Positions 16,182 to 25,887 of a DNA stretch of 64,000 bases are shown here, piece after piece. The position numbers and the translations under genes are program-made. The stretch is from an uncultured Microbacterium sp. GTDB lineage: Bacteria > Actinomycetota > Actinomycetes > Actinomycetales > Microbacteriaceae. Position 1 is the stretch's first letter, and every line of letters begins with the position of its first letter. The DNA lies in assembly GCF_937927635.1 (NCBI RefSeq), contig NZ_CALBRW010000025.1, positions 1 to 64,000 of the forward strand. The letters are read 5' to 3'. The notes beneath the pieces were generated by a model. That model made no database searches. It saw only the letters and a program-made list of their open reading frames with translations, and was not told where the DNA came from.

Positions 16182-17906
16182 TCACTTGCCCGCGTCGTCG
16201 CTGATGTGCAGATCCAGTGGCACGTCGATCTCGAATCCGGGGAACAGCCGCGCCGTGGCGGCGCGCGCGGCGCCCCGCACGATCGCCGCGACCTCCTCCG
16301 CCTGCTCGGCCGGGCAGTGCACGATCACCTCGTCGTGCAGGAAGAACGCCAGGTGCGCCCGCGTCGCGAAGACGGGTCCGGATGCCGGAGCAGGAGCGGA
16401 TGCCGGAGGCAGCCCCATCAGGCGATGCCGGATCTCCGCCATCCACAGCAGCGCCCACTCCGCAGCCGTCCCCTGCACCACGAAGTTGCGGGTGAACCTG
16501 CCGCGGTCCCTGGCCCTGCTGCGCGCCCTGGACTCGTCGGCGCCTCCCGCATCCGGCCCGCCGGCATCGGACTGCACGCTGCGCCAGGCGTCCGACGGCC
16601 GAGGCGAGCTGCGGCCCAGCAGAGTGCTGACCACGCCGCCCTCCTCACCGGTGCGCGCCGCGGCGTCGACGGCCCTCATCGCACGCGGGAACACCGAGCG
16701 AAGCCGGGGTGCCAGTCGTCCGCTCTCCCCCGTCGTCGCGCCGTACATGGCTCCGAGCACCGCGTACTTGGCCTCCTGCCTGGTGGCCACCGCGCCGGAG
16801 CGCACGACTCCCTCGTACAGGTCGGCGCCCTGTGCCGCGGCGGCCATCGCCCGGTCCTGTGACATCGCCGCCAGCACGCGCGGCTCCAGCTGCGCCACAT
16901 CCGCGTCGACGAAGCGCCAGCCCGGGTCGGCGTGCACGGCCGCGCGCAACTGCCGCGGGATCTGCAGTGCGCCGCCTCCTGACGACGCCCAGCGCCCCGT
17001 CACGACGCCGCCGGTGAGGTAGATCGGGCGGAACCTGTCGCCGTGCACCCACTCGTCCAGCCAGGCCCAGCCGTTGGCCGCGAACAGCCGGGCCAGCTTC
17101 TTGTACTCCAGCAGCGGCTCCACGACCGGGTGATCGACCTCGGAGAGCTCCCACTTCGAGGTCGAGGGCACGAACACGCCCACGCGATGCAGCGCACGCA
17201 GCAGCCGCGGCGGGCTGTCGGGGTTGAGGTCGGGGTCATCGAGATGCTGCGCGATCTGTGCGGCCAGAGCCGCCATCCGCGCCGGGCGCGCCCCGCGCAG
17301 CGGCTTGGGTCCGAGCGTCTCCCCGAGGATGCGCTCGTGGATGGCGGTGCTCCATGGCAGCCCCGCGGCGGTCATCTCCTCGGCGATCAGGGCCCCCGTG
17401 GACTCCGCCGCGCACAGCAGCTCCAGACGGGCATCCGGCGCCCTCTCCAGCGCCGCGCGCTGCGCGCGCCACTGCGCCAGCACCTCGTCGTAGGTGTCGC
17501 CGCGCAGCGCGACCGATGCGGACACCTCGAACAGCCCGGGTTGGGCGGGCTCGCTCTCGACGACGTCCGTGCGCAGCCACAGTCCGGATGCAGGCAGGGG
17601 GCGAGCCAGCGATGCCGTGTCGCGCAGGATCGCATGGCACAGCACCAGGTCGTGTGCGCGGCGCAGGCGGACGCCGGCGGCCAGCAGCGGCGGGTAGAAC
17701 GTGCGCAGCGTACGCAGGGTCCAGCGTGGCGACAGCCGCTCCTCCAGCTCGCGGACGCGGTGCGGGAGCTCCTCGTCGCTGACGCGCTCAGGCGCTGCCT
17801 GCGCCGTCGCGTCGTCCAGCACCGCCAGCATCCAGCCGTGCCCGTCCGTCGCACGGCCGACGACGGCGTGCGGAGGCGAGGATGCCGACGTCGCGGGCTG
17901 CGTCAC
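16182..17906 (-). CDS. Family-A DNA polymerase-like protein (bifunctional exonuclease/polymerase annotation class)
   Basis: About 574 residues from GTG 17906. The C-terminal half is a family-A polymerase fold: motif A is DADVAQLEPRVLAAMS (normally DxSQIELR), motif B RQEAKYAVLGAMYG, and motif C FLHDEVIVHC. A finger-like GGVVTGRWASSGGGALQIPR precedes motif A. The N-terminal third aligns in position with a 3'-5' exonuclease domain but shows no clear DxE acids, so proofreading may be lost. Such shortened PolA relatives are common in Microbacteriaceae alongside true PolI; a repair role is inference. The start at 17906, 19 bases after the zinc-ribbon gene and behind a GCAGGA, avoids overlap; the frame opens up to 17987. 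Confidence 0.8.
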   Translation of the reverse strand: MTQPATSASSPPHAVVGRATDGHGWMLAVLDDATAQAAPERVSDEELPHRVRELEERLSPRWTLRTLRTFYPPLLAAGVRLRRAHDLVLCHAILRDTASLARPLPASGLWLRTDVVESEPAQPGLFEVSASVALRGDTYDEVLAQWRAQRAALERAPDARLELLCAAESTGALIAEEMTAAGLPWSTAIHERILGETLGPKPLRGARPARMAALAAQIAQHLDDPDLNPDSPPRLLRALHRVGVFVPSTSKWELSEVDHPVVEPLLEYKKLARLFAANGWAWLDEWVHGDRFRPIYLTGGVVTGRWASSGGGALQIPRQLRAAVHADPGWRFVDADVAQLEPRVLAAMSQDRAMAAAAQGADLYEGVVRSGAVATRQEAKYAVLGAMYGATTGESGRLAPRLRSVFPRAMRAVDAAARTGEEGGVVSTLLGRSSPRPSDAWRSVQSDAGGPDAGGADESRARSRARDRGRFTRNFVVQGTAAEWALLWMAEIRHRLMGLPPASAPAPASGPVFATRAHLAFFLHDEVIVHCPAEQAEEVAAIVRGAARAATARLFPGFEIDVPLDLHISDDAGK

Positions 17907-17925
17907 GGCATCCTGCCCCACGGCG

Positions 17926-18660
17926 TCACAGTCCGGATTCCTCCGTGCGCACCAGGATCGCCCCGCACTCCGGGCAGGAGACGACATCGTCGGGTGCGGC
18001 TCTGCGGATCTCGGTCAGGTCGATTCCGGAGAGCACCATCCGGCAGCCCTCGCACACGCCGCGACGCAGCAGCCCCACGCCGATCCCGCCCCGTGCGGAG
18101 CGCCGCTCGAACTCGGCCAGCAGATCGGCTGCCACGGTGCCCGCCAGTGCCGCGCGGTCACGAGTGAGCTGCTCGCTCTCGGTGGCGGCGTCGGCCATCG
18201 CGGCCTTGGCTGCGCGAGTGAGGTCGGCGCCCTCCGCCTGCGTCAGGTCGATGAGAGCCTGCTGCGCGTCGACGGCGGCCTGCGCCTCCTCCACGCGTCC
18301 CATGACCTCGAGCTGGGTGTCCTCCAGCGTCGAGATGCGCCGGCCGAGGCTGGAGATCTCGTTCTCGAGCGCCTGCGCCTGCTTGGGGTCGGCGGTCGCC
18401 GTGAGGCGCTCGCCGTCGCGGTCGCGCCGCTGCACGGCCAGGGTCACGTCGGACTCCAGTCGACCCAGCTCCGCCTGCGCGCCCTCCAGCACTCCGGTCA
18501 GCGAGGTCAGCTCGGCGAGCTGCTCCTTGCGCAATCCGGCGAGCTCGTTGATGCGGGCGCCCTGGGCCGGCTGCGTGCGGGCCCGCTCGGCCTGCTGGAG
18601 ACGACGGTCCAGCTCGGCGATCTCGATCAGGGAGCGCTGATTCTCGGGAGAGGCTTTCAC
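17926..18660 (-). CDS. Coiled-coil protein with C4 zinc ribbon (DUF164/CT398-like)
   Basis: A 244-residue protein. Residues 1-190 form a long coiled coil (for example LIEIAELDRRLQQAERA and KQAQALENEISSLGRRIS). A zinc ribbon with CEGCRM and CPECGAIL ends the protein. The architecture matches the bacterial zinc-ribbon/coiled-coil family typified by CT398, proposed to link sigma-54 or secretion factors in other bacteria. In Actinobacteria it usually neighbours RNase H/exonuclease-type genes. The GTG at 18660 starts the conserved KASPENQRSLIEIAELD opening. It is upstream of, and probably co-transcribed with, the polymerase-like gene. Confidence 0.85.
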   Translation of the reverse strand: MKASPENQRSLIEIAELDRRLQQAERARTQPAQGARINELAGLRKEQLAELTSLTGVLEGAQAELGRLESDVTLAVQRRDRDGERLTATADPKQAQALENEISSLGRRISTLEDTQLEVMGRVEEAQAAVDAQQALIDLTQAEGADLTRAAKAAMADAATESEQLTRDRAALAGTVAADLLAEFERRSARGGIGVGLLRRGVCEGCRMVLSGIDLTEIRRAAPDDVVSCPECGAILVRTEESGL

Positions 18661-18672
18661 GCGTTCAAATCT

Positions 18673-18702
18673 ACTGGCAACCACCGACTTCGGCGACGGG
18701 CG
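18673..18702 (+). repeat. 30-base direct repeat, copy 1
   Basis: The copy begins ACTGGCAACC and contains ACCGACTTCGGCGACGGGCG. It is identical to the second copy at 18751 except for base 10. It lies immediately upstream of the zinc-ribbon gene start, in the divergent control region shared with the aldo/keto reductase. Confidence 0.8.
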
Positions 18703-18750
18703 AGGCCGTTGCGGCGTGAGGGTGGCGGCCCACCGCACGACGGCGGACCC

Positions 18751-18780
18751 ACTGGCAACGACCGACTTCGGCGACGGGCG
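18751..18780 (+). repeat. 30-base direct repeat, copy 2
   Basis: Second copy, starting 78 bases after the start of the first, 29 of 30 bases identical. It ends 5 bases before the TAGGCT -10-like hexamer (18786-18791) of the aldo/keto reductase, so it is well placed to bind a regulator. Confidence 0.8.
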
Positions 18781-18819
18781 GCGCGTAGGCTGGCGGCACG
18801 TCGCATCCGAGGAGATCCC

Positions 18820-19659
18820 ATGGCATCCACGCCCCTGTTCACCGCGCACAACGGATTCGCCCTTCCTGCCGTCGGGCTGGGCACCTACCGCCTGTACGGG
18901 CAGGCGGGGGCGGATGCCGTCGCCGAGGGCATCCGCCGTGGATACCGGCTGGTGGACACGGCGTTCAATTATGAGAACGAGGGTTCAGTCGGCGCGGGCG
19001 TGGCAGCCTCCGGCGTCGACCGCTCGGAGATCATCGTCACCACCAAGCTGCCCGGCCGGCACCACGCCGCGCAGAAGGCGCGCTCCAGCATCGAGGAGAG
19101 CCGGTTCCGTCTCGGGCTGGATGCCACCGACCTGCACCTGATCCACTGGCCGAACCCGAGCGTCGATCTCTACGGCGAGGCCTGGCGGGCACTCGTCGAG
19201 GCGCAGGAGCGCGGCACGGTGCGGCAGATCGGCGTGTCGAACTTCCTGCCCGAGCACCTGGACCGCATCGAGCGCGAGACCGGCATCCGGCCCGTCGCGA
19301 ACCAGATCGAAGTGCACCCGTACTTCCCGCAGACCGACGCGGTGCGCCTGCACGCCGAGCGGGGCATCCTCACCATCGCGTGGAGCCCGCTGGGCCGTGC
19401 CAGGGATATCATGCAGGAGCCGGTCATCGTGGAGATCGCCGCCGCCCACGGGATCACCCCCGCGCAGACGGTGATCGCCTGGCATGTCGCGCGCGGCACG
19501 GTGTCGATTCCCAAGGCGTCGTCCGCGGAGCACCAGAGCGCGAACCTCGCGGCGGCATCCATCGCACTGGAGGCCGCCGAGGTCGACGCCATCACGGCGC
19601 TCGGACGCCCCGACGGCCGGCTCTTCGACGCGGATCCCGCCACGCACGAGGAGATGTGA
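18820..19659 (+). CDS. Aldo/keto reductase
   Basis: A 279-residue NADPH-dependent aldo/keto reductase of the 2,5-diketo-gluconate/prostaglandin-synthase-like group. Catalytic tetrad residues are visible: Asp in YRLVDTAFNYENEG, Tyr in the same stretch, Lys in IVTTKLPG, and His in LHLIHWPNP. The cofactor-binding end has VSIPKASSAEHQSANL. GAGGAG sits 5 bases before ATG 18820. TAGGCT upstream gives a short leader. The natural carbonyl substrate cannot be read from sequence. Confidence 0.9.
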   Translation: MASTPLFTAHNGFALPAVGLGTYRLYGQAGADAVAEGIRRGYRLVDTAFNYENEGSVGAGVAASGVDRSEIIVTTKLPGRHHAAQKARSSIEESRFRLGLDATDLHLIHWPNPSVDLYGEAWRALVEAQERGTVRQIGVSNFLPEHLDRIERETGIRPVANQIEVHPYFPQTDAVRLHAERGILTIAWSPLGRARDIMQEPVIVEIAAAHGITPAQTVIAWHVARGTVSIPKASSAEHQSANLAAASIALEAAEVDAITALGRPDGRLFDADPATHEEM

Positions 19660-19722
19660 GCCGCACCGCCCGCGCCGCCGGAATGCCGGATCCGCTCGGG
19701 AGCCTCTCGTATACTGACCCGG

Positions 19723-20796
19723 ATGTCTGAGCACACTGATCCCGCGGCGTCCCCTGCGCCGGCCACTCGCGCCGACGCCCGCCGCAAGGCGGGGAACGGC
19801 GCCGATATCAGCCGAGCTCTGGATCGTCACGACCGGCGCATCGGATGGATGGACCTGCTGCGCGGATCGTCCATCATCCTCGTGATCCTGCTGCACAGCA
19901 CCGAGATCGTGACGGCTCGCGTCGGCGACGTGCCCGCGTTCTTCGAGTTCCTCAGCAACTTCTTCGCGCCGTTCCGGATGCCGATGCTGATGTTCCTGTC
20001 CGGGCTGCTGGTCGCCGGCTCCCTGCATGCGCCGACGGGCAAGTACGTGTGGGGCAAGGTGCGCCGCATCGTCTGGCCGATCGTGGTGTGGACCTTCATC
20101 TACGCCGCCGGTCAGTACGTGGTGGGCAAGGGCGAGTTCATGCCCTGGGAGTGGGGCTTCTGGAACACCTACCTGTGGTTCATGCAGTTCATCTTCGCGT
20201 ACTACATCCTGGCGCTGCTGATGAAGTGGGTGCCGATCTGGGTGCTGTTCGGGGTTCCGTTCGTGCTGATGTTCATCGTGTCCCCCGACCTCGTGCTGCT
20301 GCAGCGCTTCTTCTACCTGATGCCGTTCTTCTTCCTGGGCGCGTTCATAGAGAAGCACTGGGACCAGTTCGCCCGGCTGCTCAGCGTGCGCTGGGCCGCG
20401 GTGCTCTCCGTCATCCCGCTGGGCCTCGGGCTGTTCTCGGGCCTGGTGGATCCGCTGTGGTACGTGCCACTGTCGGTGGTGCCGGCGCTGCTGGGCATCA
20501 TGATCCTGGTGCGACTGACGGCCGTCGCGCCCAACGTGCGCTGGCTGGCGCCGGTGCGCTTCGTGGGCCAGTACTCGCTGATCTACTACGTGTCCCACTA
20601 CCCCGTCTTCGCGGCGCTGGGATGGCTCGCGCTGAAGGCAGGCATCACGAACTCCAGCGCGGCGCTCGTGGTGGTGTTCATCGTGACGATGGGAGTCGCC
20701 ACCGTGTTCGCCCTGCTGGGCAGGCGGATGCCGGTGAGCCTGCTCTTCGAGCTGCCGCGGCGCATGTGGCCGGCCAGGAACGCCGCGCTGGCCTGA
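19723..20796 (+). CDS. Membrane acyltransferase (Acyl_transf_3/OafA-like)
   Basis: A 357-residue integral membrane protein with about ten hydrophobic helices. The family signature RIGWMDLLRGSSIILVILLH (about residues 40-60) places the catalytic-type Arg and His at the membrane face. FRMPMLMFLSGLLVAG, typical of acyltransferase-3 proteins, follows. These enzymes acylate cell-surface glycans or lipids using cytosolic acyl donors; the acceptor here is unknown. A TATACT box 7 bases before the ATG indicates leaderless translation. The TSUP gene follows with no gap after the stop codon, so the two are co-transcribed. Confidence 0.88.
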   Translation: MSEHTDPAASPAPATRADARRKAGNGADISRALDRHDRRIGWMDLLRGSSIILVILLHSTEIVTARVGDVPAFFEFLSNFFAPFRMPMLMFLSGLLVAGSLHAPTGKYVWGKVRRIVWPIVVWTFIYAAGQYVVGKGEFMPWEWGFWNTYLWFMQFIFAYYILALLMKWVPIWVLFGVPFVLMFIVSPDLVLLQRFFYLMPFFFLGAFIEKHWDQFARLLSVRWAAVLSVIPLGLGLFSGLVDPLWYVPLSVVPALLGIMILVRLTAVAPNVRWLAPVRFVGQYSLIYYVSHYPVFAALGWLALKAGITNSSAALVVVFIVTMGVATVFALLGRRMPVSLLFELPRRMWPARNAALA

Positions 20797-21570
20797 ATGA
20801 GCCTCGTCGAATACGCCGCGATCCTGGGCGCGGGAATCCTGGCAGGGATCATCAACGTCGTGGCGGGCGCGGGCACGCTGATCACCTTTCCGACCCTGCT
20901 CGCGCTGGGCGTCCCACCCGTCGTCGGGAACGTCTCGAACACCGTGGGCCTGGTCCCGGCCTCGGTCACCGGAGCCTTCGGCTACCGGCGTGAACTGCGC
21001 GGGCAGTGGCGCGCCGTCGCGGTCATGGCGGCGTTCTCGGCTGTCGGCGGCATCATCGGCGGCATCCTGCTGCTCGCGCTGCCGGCGACGAGCTTCTCGT
21101 TCATCGTCCCGTTCCTGCTCGTCATCGCCGCCGTGATGGCCGCCGTCCAGCCGCGCGTGGCCAGGTACGTCCGCCGCAATGCCGCCGCTCACGAGCAGGC
21201 CGACGACAGCACGAGGGCAGTCGCCTTCGGTCTGATCCTCGGTGTGCTGGCCACCGGCGTGTACGGAGGATACTTCGGCGCCGCCCAGGGCGTCGTGCTG
21301 CTCGCGCTGCTCGGCATCCTGTGGTCGACGGACATGAACCGTGCGAACGGCGCCAAGAACGTGCTGGCAGGCACCGCCAACGTCGTCTCCGCGATCATCT
21401 TCATCTCGAGCGGCACCGTCGATTGGCGCATCGCCGTGCTCGTCGGCATCGGCTCCGCGATCGGCGGGCTGATCGGCGCGCGGATCGGCCGCCGCCTTCC
21501 GGCGCCCGTGCTGCGTGCGATCCTCGTCATCGTGGCACTCACCGCGGCGGTGATCCTCTTCATCGGATAG
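20797..21570 (+). CDS. TSUP (TauE/SafE) family anion exporter
   Basis: A 257-residue, eight-helix membrane protein. Two inverted-repeat halves open with GAGILAGIINVVAGAGTLIT and GVLATGVYGGYFGAAQGVV, the glycine-rich signatures of the TauE/SafE family, which export sulfite, sulfoacetate or other organic anions. The ATG directly follows the TGA of the acyltransferase gene, indicating translational coupling, though a shared pathway is not obvious. The substrate is unknown. Confidence 0.88.
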   Translation: MSLVEYAAILGAGILAGIINVVAGAGTLITFPTLLALGVPPVVGNVSNTVGLVPASVTGAFGYRRELRGQWRAVAVMAAFSAVGGIIGGILLLALPATSFSFIVPFLLVIAAVMAAVQPRVARYVRRNAAAHEQADDSTRAVAFGLILGVLATGVYGGYFGAAQGVVLLALLGILWSTDMNRANGAKNVLAGTANVVSAIIFISSGTVDWRIAVLVGIGSAIGGLIGARIGRRLPAPVLRAILVIVALTAAVILFIG

Positions 21571-21587
21571 GCGCACGGCCAGGTGCA

Positions 21588-21663
21588 TGGTGGGCCCTGC
21601 CGGGATCGAACCGACGACATCCACGGTGTAAACGTGGCGCTCTACCAGCTGAGCTAAAGGCCC
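21588..21663 (-). tRNA. tRNA-Val (TAC anticodon)
   Basis: The minus strand gives the acceptor GGGCCTT, a D arm with AGCTCAGCTGGTAGAGC, the anticodon loop GTTTACA with anticodon TAC, the T loop GGTTCGATCC, and an encoded CCA. The full cloverleaf is 76 bases with CCA. Confidence 0.95.
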
Positions 21664-21829
21664 TGGCCGCGCAAGTCTACCGGGCGGCCGCCGACCGCTC
21701 CGAATGCGGCATCCGACTCCCGAACGGATATAGGCTGAGCACAGCGCGTGTTGTGCCGAGCCGACAAGGCTCCCCCGCGTCGCATCCCGTTTCCTTGGCA
21801 AGACCTGCCAGTAAGACGAAAGGCTCCAC

Positions 21830-24556
21830 GTGACTGTTCACGATCAGGATCCGTACTCCCAGGGCCCCCTCGACAGCGATCCGGAGGAGACCGGCGAGTG
21901 GCAGCAGTCGCTCGACGAGCTGGTCGACGCGAAGGGCCACGGCCGTGGTCGCGAGATCATGCTCAGCCTGCTGAAGCGCTCGAAGGATCTGCACCTCGGC
22001 GTGCCGATGGTCCCCACCACGGACTACATCAACACCATCGCGCCGGAGAACGAGCCGGCCTTCGGCGGCGACGAGGAGATCGAGCGCCGCTACCGGCACT
22101 GGATCCGCTGGAACGCCGCGATCACCGTGCACCGCGCCCAGCGCCCCGGCATCGGCGTCGGCGGTCACATCTCCACCTACGCGGGCGCGGCCTCGCTGTA
22201 CGAGGTCGGCTTCAACCACTTCTTCCGCGGTCAGGACGCACCCGGCGGCGGGGACCAGATCTTCATCCAGGGCCACGCCTCCCCCGGCATCTACGCCCGC
22301 TCGTTCCTCGAGGGACGCCTGACCGAGGCCGACATGGACGGCTTCCGCCAGGAGAAGTCCCACCTCGGCCACGCGCTGCCCTCGTATCCGCATCCGCACT
22401 CGATGCCGGACTACTGGCAGTTCCCGACCGTGTCGATGGGCATCGGCCCGATCAACGCGATATACCAGGCGCAGTCCAACAAGTACCTCGCCAACCGCGG
22501 CATCAAGGACACCAGCGACCAGCACGTCTGGGCGTTTCTCGGCGACGGCGAGATGGACGAGGTCGAGAGCCGCGGCCAGCTGCAGGTCGCCGCGAACGAG
22601 GGTCTGGACAACCTCACCTTCGTGATCAACTGCAACCTGCAGCGCCTGGACGGTCCCGTCCGCGGCAACGGCAAGATCATCCAGGAGCTGGAGTCGTTCT
22701 TCCGCGGTGCGGGCTGGAACGTCATCAAGGTCATCTGGGGTCGCGAGTGGGACGATCTGCTCGCCCGCGACACCGAGGGCGCGCTGCTGAACATCATGAA
22801 CACCACGCCCGACGGCGACTACCAGACGTACAAGGCCGAGTCCGGTGCGTACATCCGCGAGCACTTCTTCGGCAAGGACGAGCGCGCCGCGGCCCTGGTC
22901 AAGGACTACACCGACGAGCAGATCTGGCAGCTGCGCCGCGGCGGCCACGACTACCGCAAGGTGTATGCGGCCTACAAGGCGGCGCTGGAGCACAAGGGCC
23001 AGCCCACCGTGATCCTCGCCAAGACCGTCAAGGGCTACGGCCTGGGTCCGCACTTCGAGGGCCGCAACGCGACCCACCAGATGAAGAAGATGACGCTGGA
23101 GAACCTGAAGACCTTCCGCGACACCATGCAGATCCCGATCACGGATGCGCAGCTCGAGGCAAACCCGTACCTGCCGCCGTACTACCACCCGGGTGAGAAC
23201 GACGAGACGATCCAGTACATGCTGGAGCGCCGCCGCGCCCTGGGCGGGTTCATCCCGGAGCGCCGCACCAAGCACACCGAGATCACGCTTCCCGAGGACA
23301 AGACCTACGCGCTGCCCAAGAAGGGATCCGGCACGCAGGAGGTCGCCACGACCCAGGTGCTGGTCCGCATGATGCGCGACCTGCTGCGCTCGAAGAACTT
23401 CGGTGAGCGCATCGTCCCGATCATCCCCGACGAGGCCCGCACGTTCGGCATCGACGCCTACTTCCCGACGGCGAAGATCTACAACCCGAACGGGCAGCAC
23501 TACACCTCCGTCGACCGCGAGCTGCTGCTGGCGTACAAGGAGAGCCCGCAGGGGCAGATCGTGCACGTGGGCATCAACGAGGCCGGCGCCGTGGCGGCGT
23601 TCACCGCCGCAGCGACCTCGTACTCCACGCAGGGCGAGCCGCTGATCCCGATCTACATCTTCTACTCGATGTTCGGCTACCAGCGCACGGGTGACGCCCT
23701 GTGGGCTGCCGGCGACCAGATGGCGCGCGGCTTCGTGATCGGCGCCACAGCCGGTCGCACCACGCTGACCGGTGAGGGCCTGCAGCACGCCGACGGCCAC
23801 TCGCCGCTGCTGGCGTCGACCAACCCGGGCACCGTCTCGTACGACCCCGCCTACGGCTACGAGATCGCGCACATCATGCAGTCCGGCCTGGAGCGCATGT
23901 ACGGCGGCAACCACCCGCACCCCGACGTCATGTACTACATCACGGTCTACAACGAGCCGATGGTTCAGCCGGCCGAGCCGGAGAACGTCGATGTGGAGGG
24001 CATCATCAAGGGCATCCACCGCGTCTCGGTCGATGAGGGCGAGGGTCACAAGACCCAGCTGTTCGCATCGGGCGTCGGCATGCCATGGGCGCTCGAGGCT
24101 CAGGAGCTGCTGCGCAAGGACTGGAACGTGAGCGCCGACGTGTGGTCGGTCACCTCGTGGGGCGAGCTGCGCACCGACGGCCTGGCCGCCGATGAGCACA
24201 ACTTCCTGCACCCCGACGAGGAGCCGCAGACCGCGTACCTCACCCAGAAGCTGCAGGGCGTCGAGGGCCCCGTGGTCGCCGTCAGCGACTTCATGCACGC
24301 CGTGCAGGACCAGATCCGCCAGTGGGTGCCGAACCCGTACTACACGCTCGGCACCGACGGCTTCGGATTCTCGGACACCCGTGCCGCGGCCCGTCGCTTC
24401 TTCAAGATCGACGGCCCGTCCATCGCGGTCCGCGCCCTGCAGGCGTTGGCCGACGAGGGCAAGGTCGAGCGCTCGGTGGTCGGCGAGGCCATCCGCAAGT
24501 ACTCGCTGCACGACGTGAACGCGGGTGCGAGCGGGAACGCAGGCGGCGAGAGCTGA
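21830..24556 (+). CDS. aceE: Pyruvate dehydrogenase E1, homodimeric
   Basis: The 908-residue thiamine-diphosphate enzyme decarboxylates pyruvate and acetylates the E2 lipoyl group. Landmarks: N-terminal [32 protein letters not shown], the ThDP/Mg motif GDGEMDE with NCN about 30 residues on, and C-terminal [20 protein letters not shown]. Length matches bacterial homodimeric E1. GTG 21830 follows GAAAGG. A TATAGGCT box at 21729-21736 implies a leader of about 85 bases. fasR follows after 4 bases, tying acetyl-CoA supply to control of fatty-acid synthesis. Confidence 0.95.
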   Translation: MTVHDQDPYSQGPLDSDPEETGEWQQSLDELVDAKGHGRGREIMLSLLKRSKDLHLGVPMVPTTDYINTIAPENEPAFGGDEEIERRYRHWIRWNAAITVHRAQRPGIGVGGHISTYAGAASLYEVGFNHFFRGQDAPGGGDQIFIQGHASPGIYARSFLEGRLTEADMDGFRQEKSHLGHALPSYPHPHSMPDYWQFPTVSMGIGPINAIYQAQSNKYLANRGIKDTSDQHVWAFLGDGEMDEVESRGQLQVAANEGLDNLTFVINCNLQRLDGPVRGNGKIIQELESFFRGAGWNVIKVIWGREWDDLLARDTEGALLNIMNTTPDGDYQTYKAESGAYIREHFFGKDERAAALVKDYTDEQIWQLRRGGHDYRKVYAAYKAALEHKGQPTVILAKTVKGYGLGPHFEGRNATHQMKKMTLENLKTFRDTMQIPITDAQLEANPYLPPYYHPGENDETIQYMLERRRALGGFIPERRTKHTEITLPEDKTYALPKKGSGTQEVATTQVLVRMMRDLLRSKNFGERIVPIIPDEARTFGIDAYFPTAKIYNPNGQHYTSVDRELLLAYKESPQGQIVHVGINEAGAVAAFTAAATSYSTQGEPLIPIYIFYSMFGYQRTGDALWAAGDQMARGFVIGATAGRTTLTGEGLQHADGHSPLLASTNPGTVSYDPAYGYEIAHIMQSGLERMYGGNHPHPDVMYYITVYNEPMVQPAEPENVDVEGIIKGIHRVSVDEGEGHKTQLFASGVGMPWALEAQELLRKDWNVSADVWSVTSWGELRTDGLAADEHNFLHPDEEPQTAYLTQKLQGVEGPVVAVSDFMHAVQDQIRQWVPNPYYTLGTDGFGFSDTRAAARRFFKIDGPSIAVRALQALADEGKVERSVVGEAIRKYSLHDVNAGASGNAGGES

Positions 24557-24560
24557 GCCT

Positions 24561-25778
24561 GTGACCGGTTCCTCCAAGCCGGCCATGGACAAGGCCGCGA
24601 CCCTCGCCTGGCTGCGCCGGATCTCCGGCGACATCGCCACGGTGACGATCAAGCGGCTCGAGGACACCCTCCCGTGGTACGCCGACATGCCACCGGCCCG
24701 ACGGTCCGCCGTCGGGCTGGTGGCGCAGGCCGGCATCACCTCGTTCATCCAGTGGTACGACGATCCGTCGTCGACACCGTGGATCGCGGCGGACATCTTC
24801 GCCGCCGCTCCGCGCGAGCTGCTGCGCAGCGTGAGCCTGCAGCAGACGCTGCAGCTGATCCGCGTGACGGTCGCGGTGACCGAGGAGCGCGTCGCCGGCC
24901 GCGGCGATGACCTGCGCGAGGCCATCCTGCTGTACTCGCGCGATGTCGCGTTCGCCTCGGCTGACGTCTACGCGCGCGCGGCGGAGGCCCGTGGACTGTG
25001 GGATGCCCGCCTCGAGGCCCTCGTGGTGGACTCCATCCTCACCGGCGAGGCCGACGAGGAGCTTCCCAGCCGCATCGCGGCCCTGGGCTGGCATGGACAT
25101 GGCGAGGTGTGCGTGGTGGTCGGCACCACGCCCCCGCAGTTCGACGTCGACCTCGTGCGCCGCACCGCCCGTCGACTGTCGGTGGATGTGCTCATCGGCG
25201 TGCAGGGCTCACGGCTGGTGCTCGTGGTCGGCCGGTCGCACACCGCAGGCAAGGAGCCGGCCGAGGGCGAGGAGCTGCCGTTCGCCGAGATCGCGCAGCG
25301 CCTGGAGCCGTCGTTCGGTCCCGGGTACGTCGTGGTCGGACCGCCCGTCGCCGCACTGGTGGATGCCGGCCAGAGCGCCCGTGCCGCCCTCGCGGGCTTC
25401 GCGGTGGCTCGCGCCTGGCGCGGCGCCCCGCGCCCCGTCGAGGCCGATGACCTTCTTCCCGAGCGCGCACTGGCCGGGGATTCGCTGGCCAAGCAGACGC
25501 TCATCGAGCGGATCTACCGTCCGCTGCAGGCGCACTCCCCCGACCTCGTGACCACGCTGTGGAGCTACCTCGACAACGGGCGGTCGCTGGAGGCCACGGC
25601 ACGCGAGCTGTTCGTGCACCCCAACACGGTGCGGTACCGCCTCAAGCGGGTCAGCGAGGTCATCGGCTGGGACGCCACCGGCCCGCGGGAGGCCCTGATC
25701 CTGCAGACCGCCCTCATCCTGGGCTCGATCGGCACCGTCGAACCCGCCCGACGTCGCCCGCTCCCCCGTCGCCGCTGA
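24561..25778 (+). CDS. fasR: PucR/CdaR-type transcriptional activator of fatty-acid synthesis genes
   Basis: A 405-residue regulator whose C-terminus is the PucR helix-turn-helix: YLDNGRSLEATARELFVHPN then TVRYRLKRVSEVIGWD. The middle carries a GGDEF-like/CdaR fold. In Streptomyces the orthologue FasR sits just before fabD-fabH-acpP-fabF and activates that operon; the same order is seen here, so the name rests on synteny plus domain type. It starts 4 bases after aceE; GTG 24561 is preferred, ATG a few codons later is possible. A dyad between fasR and fabD is a candidate target. Confidence 0.85.
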   Translation: MTGSSKPAMDKAATLAWLRRISGDIATVTIKRLEDTLPWYADMPPARRSAVGLVAQAGITSFIQWYDDPSSTPWIAADIFAAAPRELLRSVSLQQTLQLIRVTVAVTEERVAGRGDDLREAILLYSRDVAFASADVYARAAEARGLWDARLEALVVDSILTGEADEELPSRIAALGWHGHGEVCVVVGTTPPQFDVDLVRRTARRLSVDVLIGVQGSRLVLVVGRSHTAGKEPAEGEELPFAEIAQRLEPSFGPGYVVVGPPVAALVDAGQSARAALAGFAVARAWRGAPRPVEADDLLPERALAGDSLAKQTLIERIYRPLQAHSPDLVTTLWSYLDNGRSLEATARELFVHPNTVRYRLKRVSEVIGWDATGPREALILQTALILGSIGTVEPARRRPLPRRR

Positions 25779-25817
25779 GCTGCTGCTGCCCTTCTCCGGT
25801 TCGTTCTGTGCGCCACG

Positions 25818-25842
25818 CACAAGTGAATCCGGGATTCTTGTG
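25818..25842 (+). promoter_or_regulatory. Candidate FasR operator upstream of fabD
   Basis: Outer arms CACAAG (25818-25823) and CTTGTG (25837-25842) enclose an inner dyad GAATCC/GGATTC whose centre is offset by one base. It lies about 46-70 bases before the inferred fabD transcription start, and no good -35 is present, which suits an activator site. Binding by FasR is inferred. Confidence 0.5.
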
Positions 25843-25887
25843 ATGAACCATCCACCGCGATCGGGAGAACGTTGGCAGAATGGATGG

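Noticed and set aside
18985..21801. A long minus-strand frame through the acyltransferase, TSUP and tRNA-Val
   Set aside because: It crosses a tRNA gene and is antisense to membrane-protein genes; the His/Asp/Arg-rich product is a shadow.
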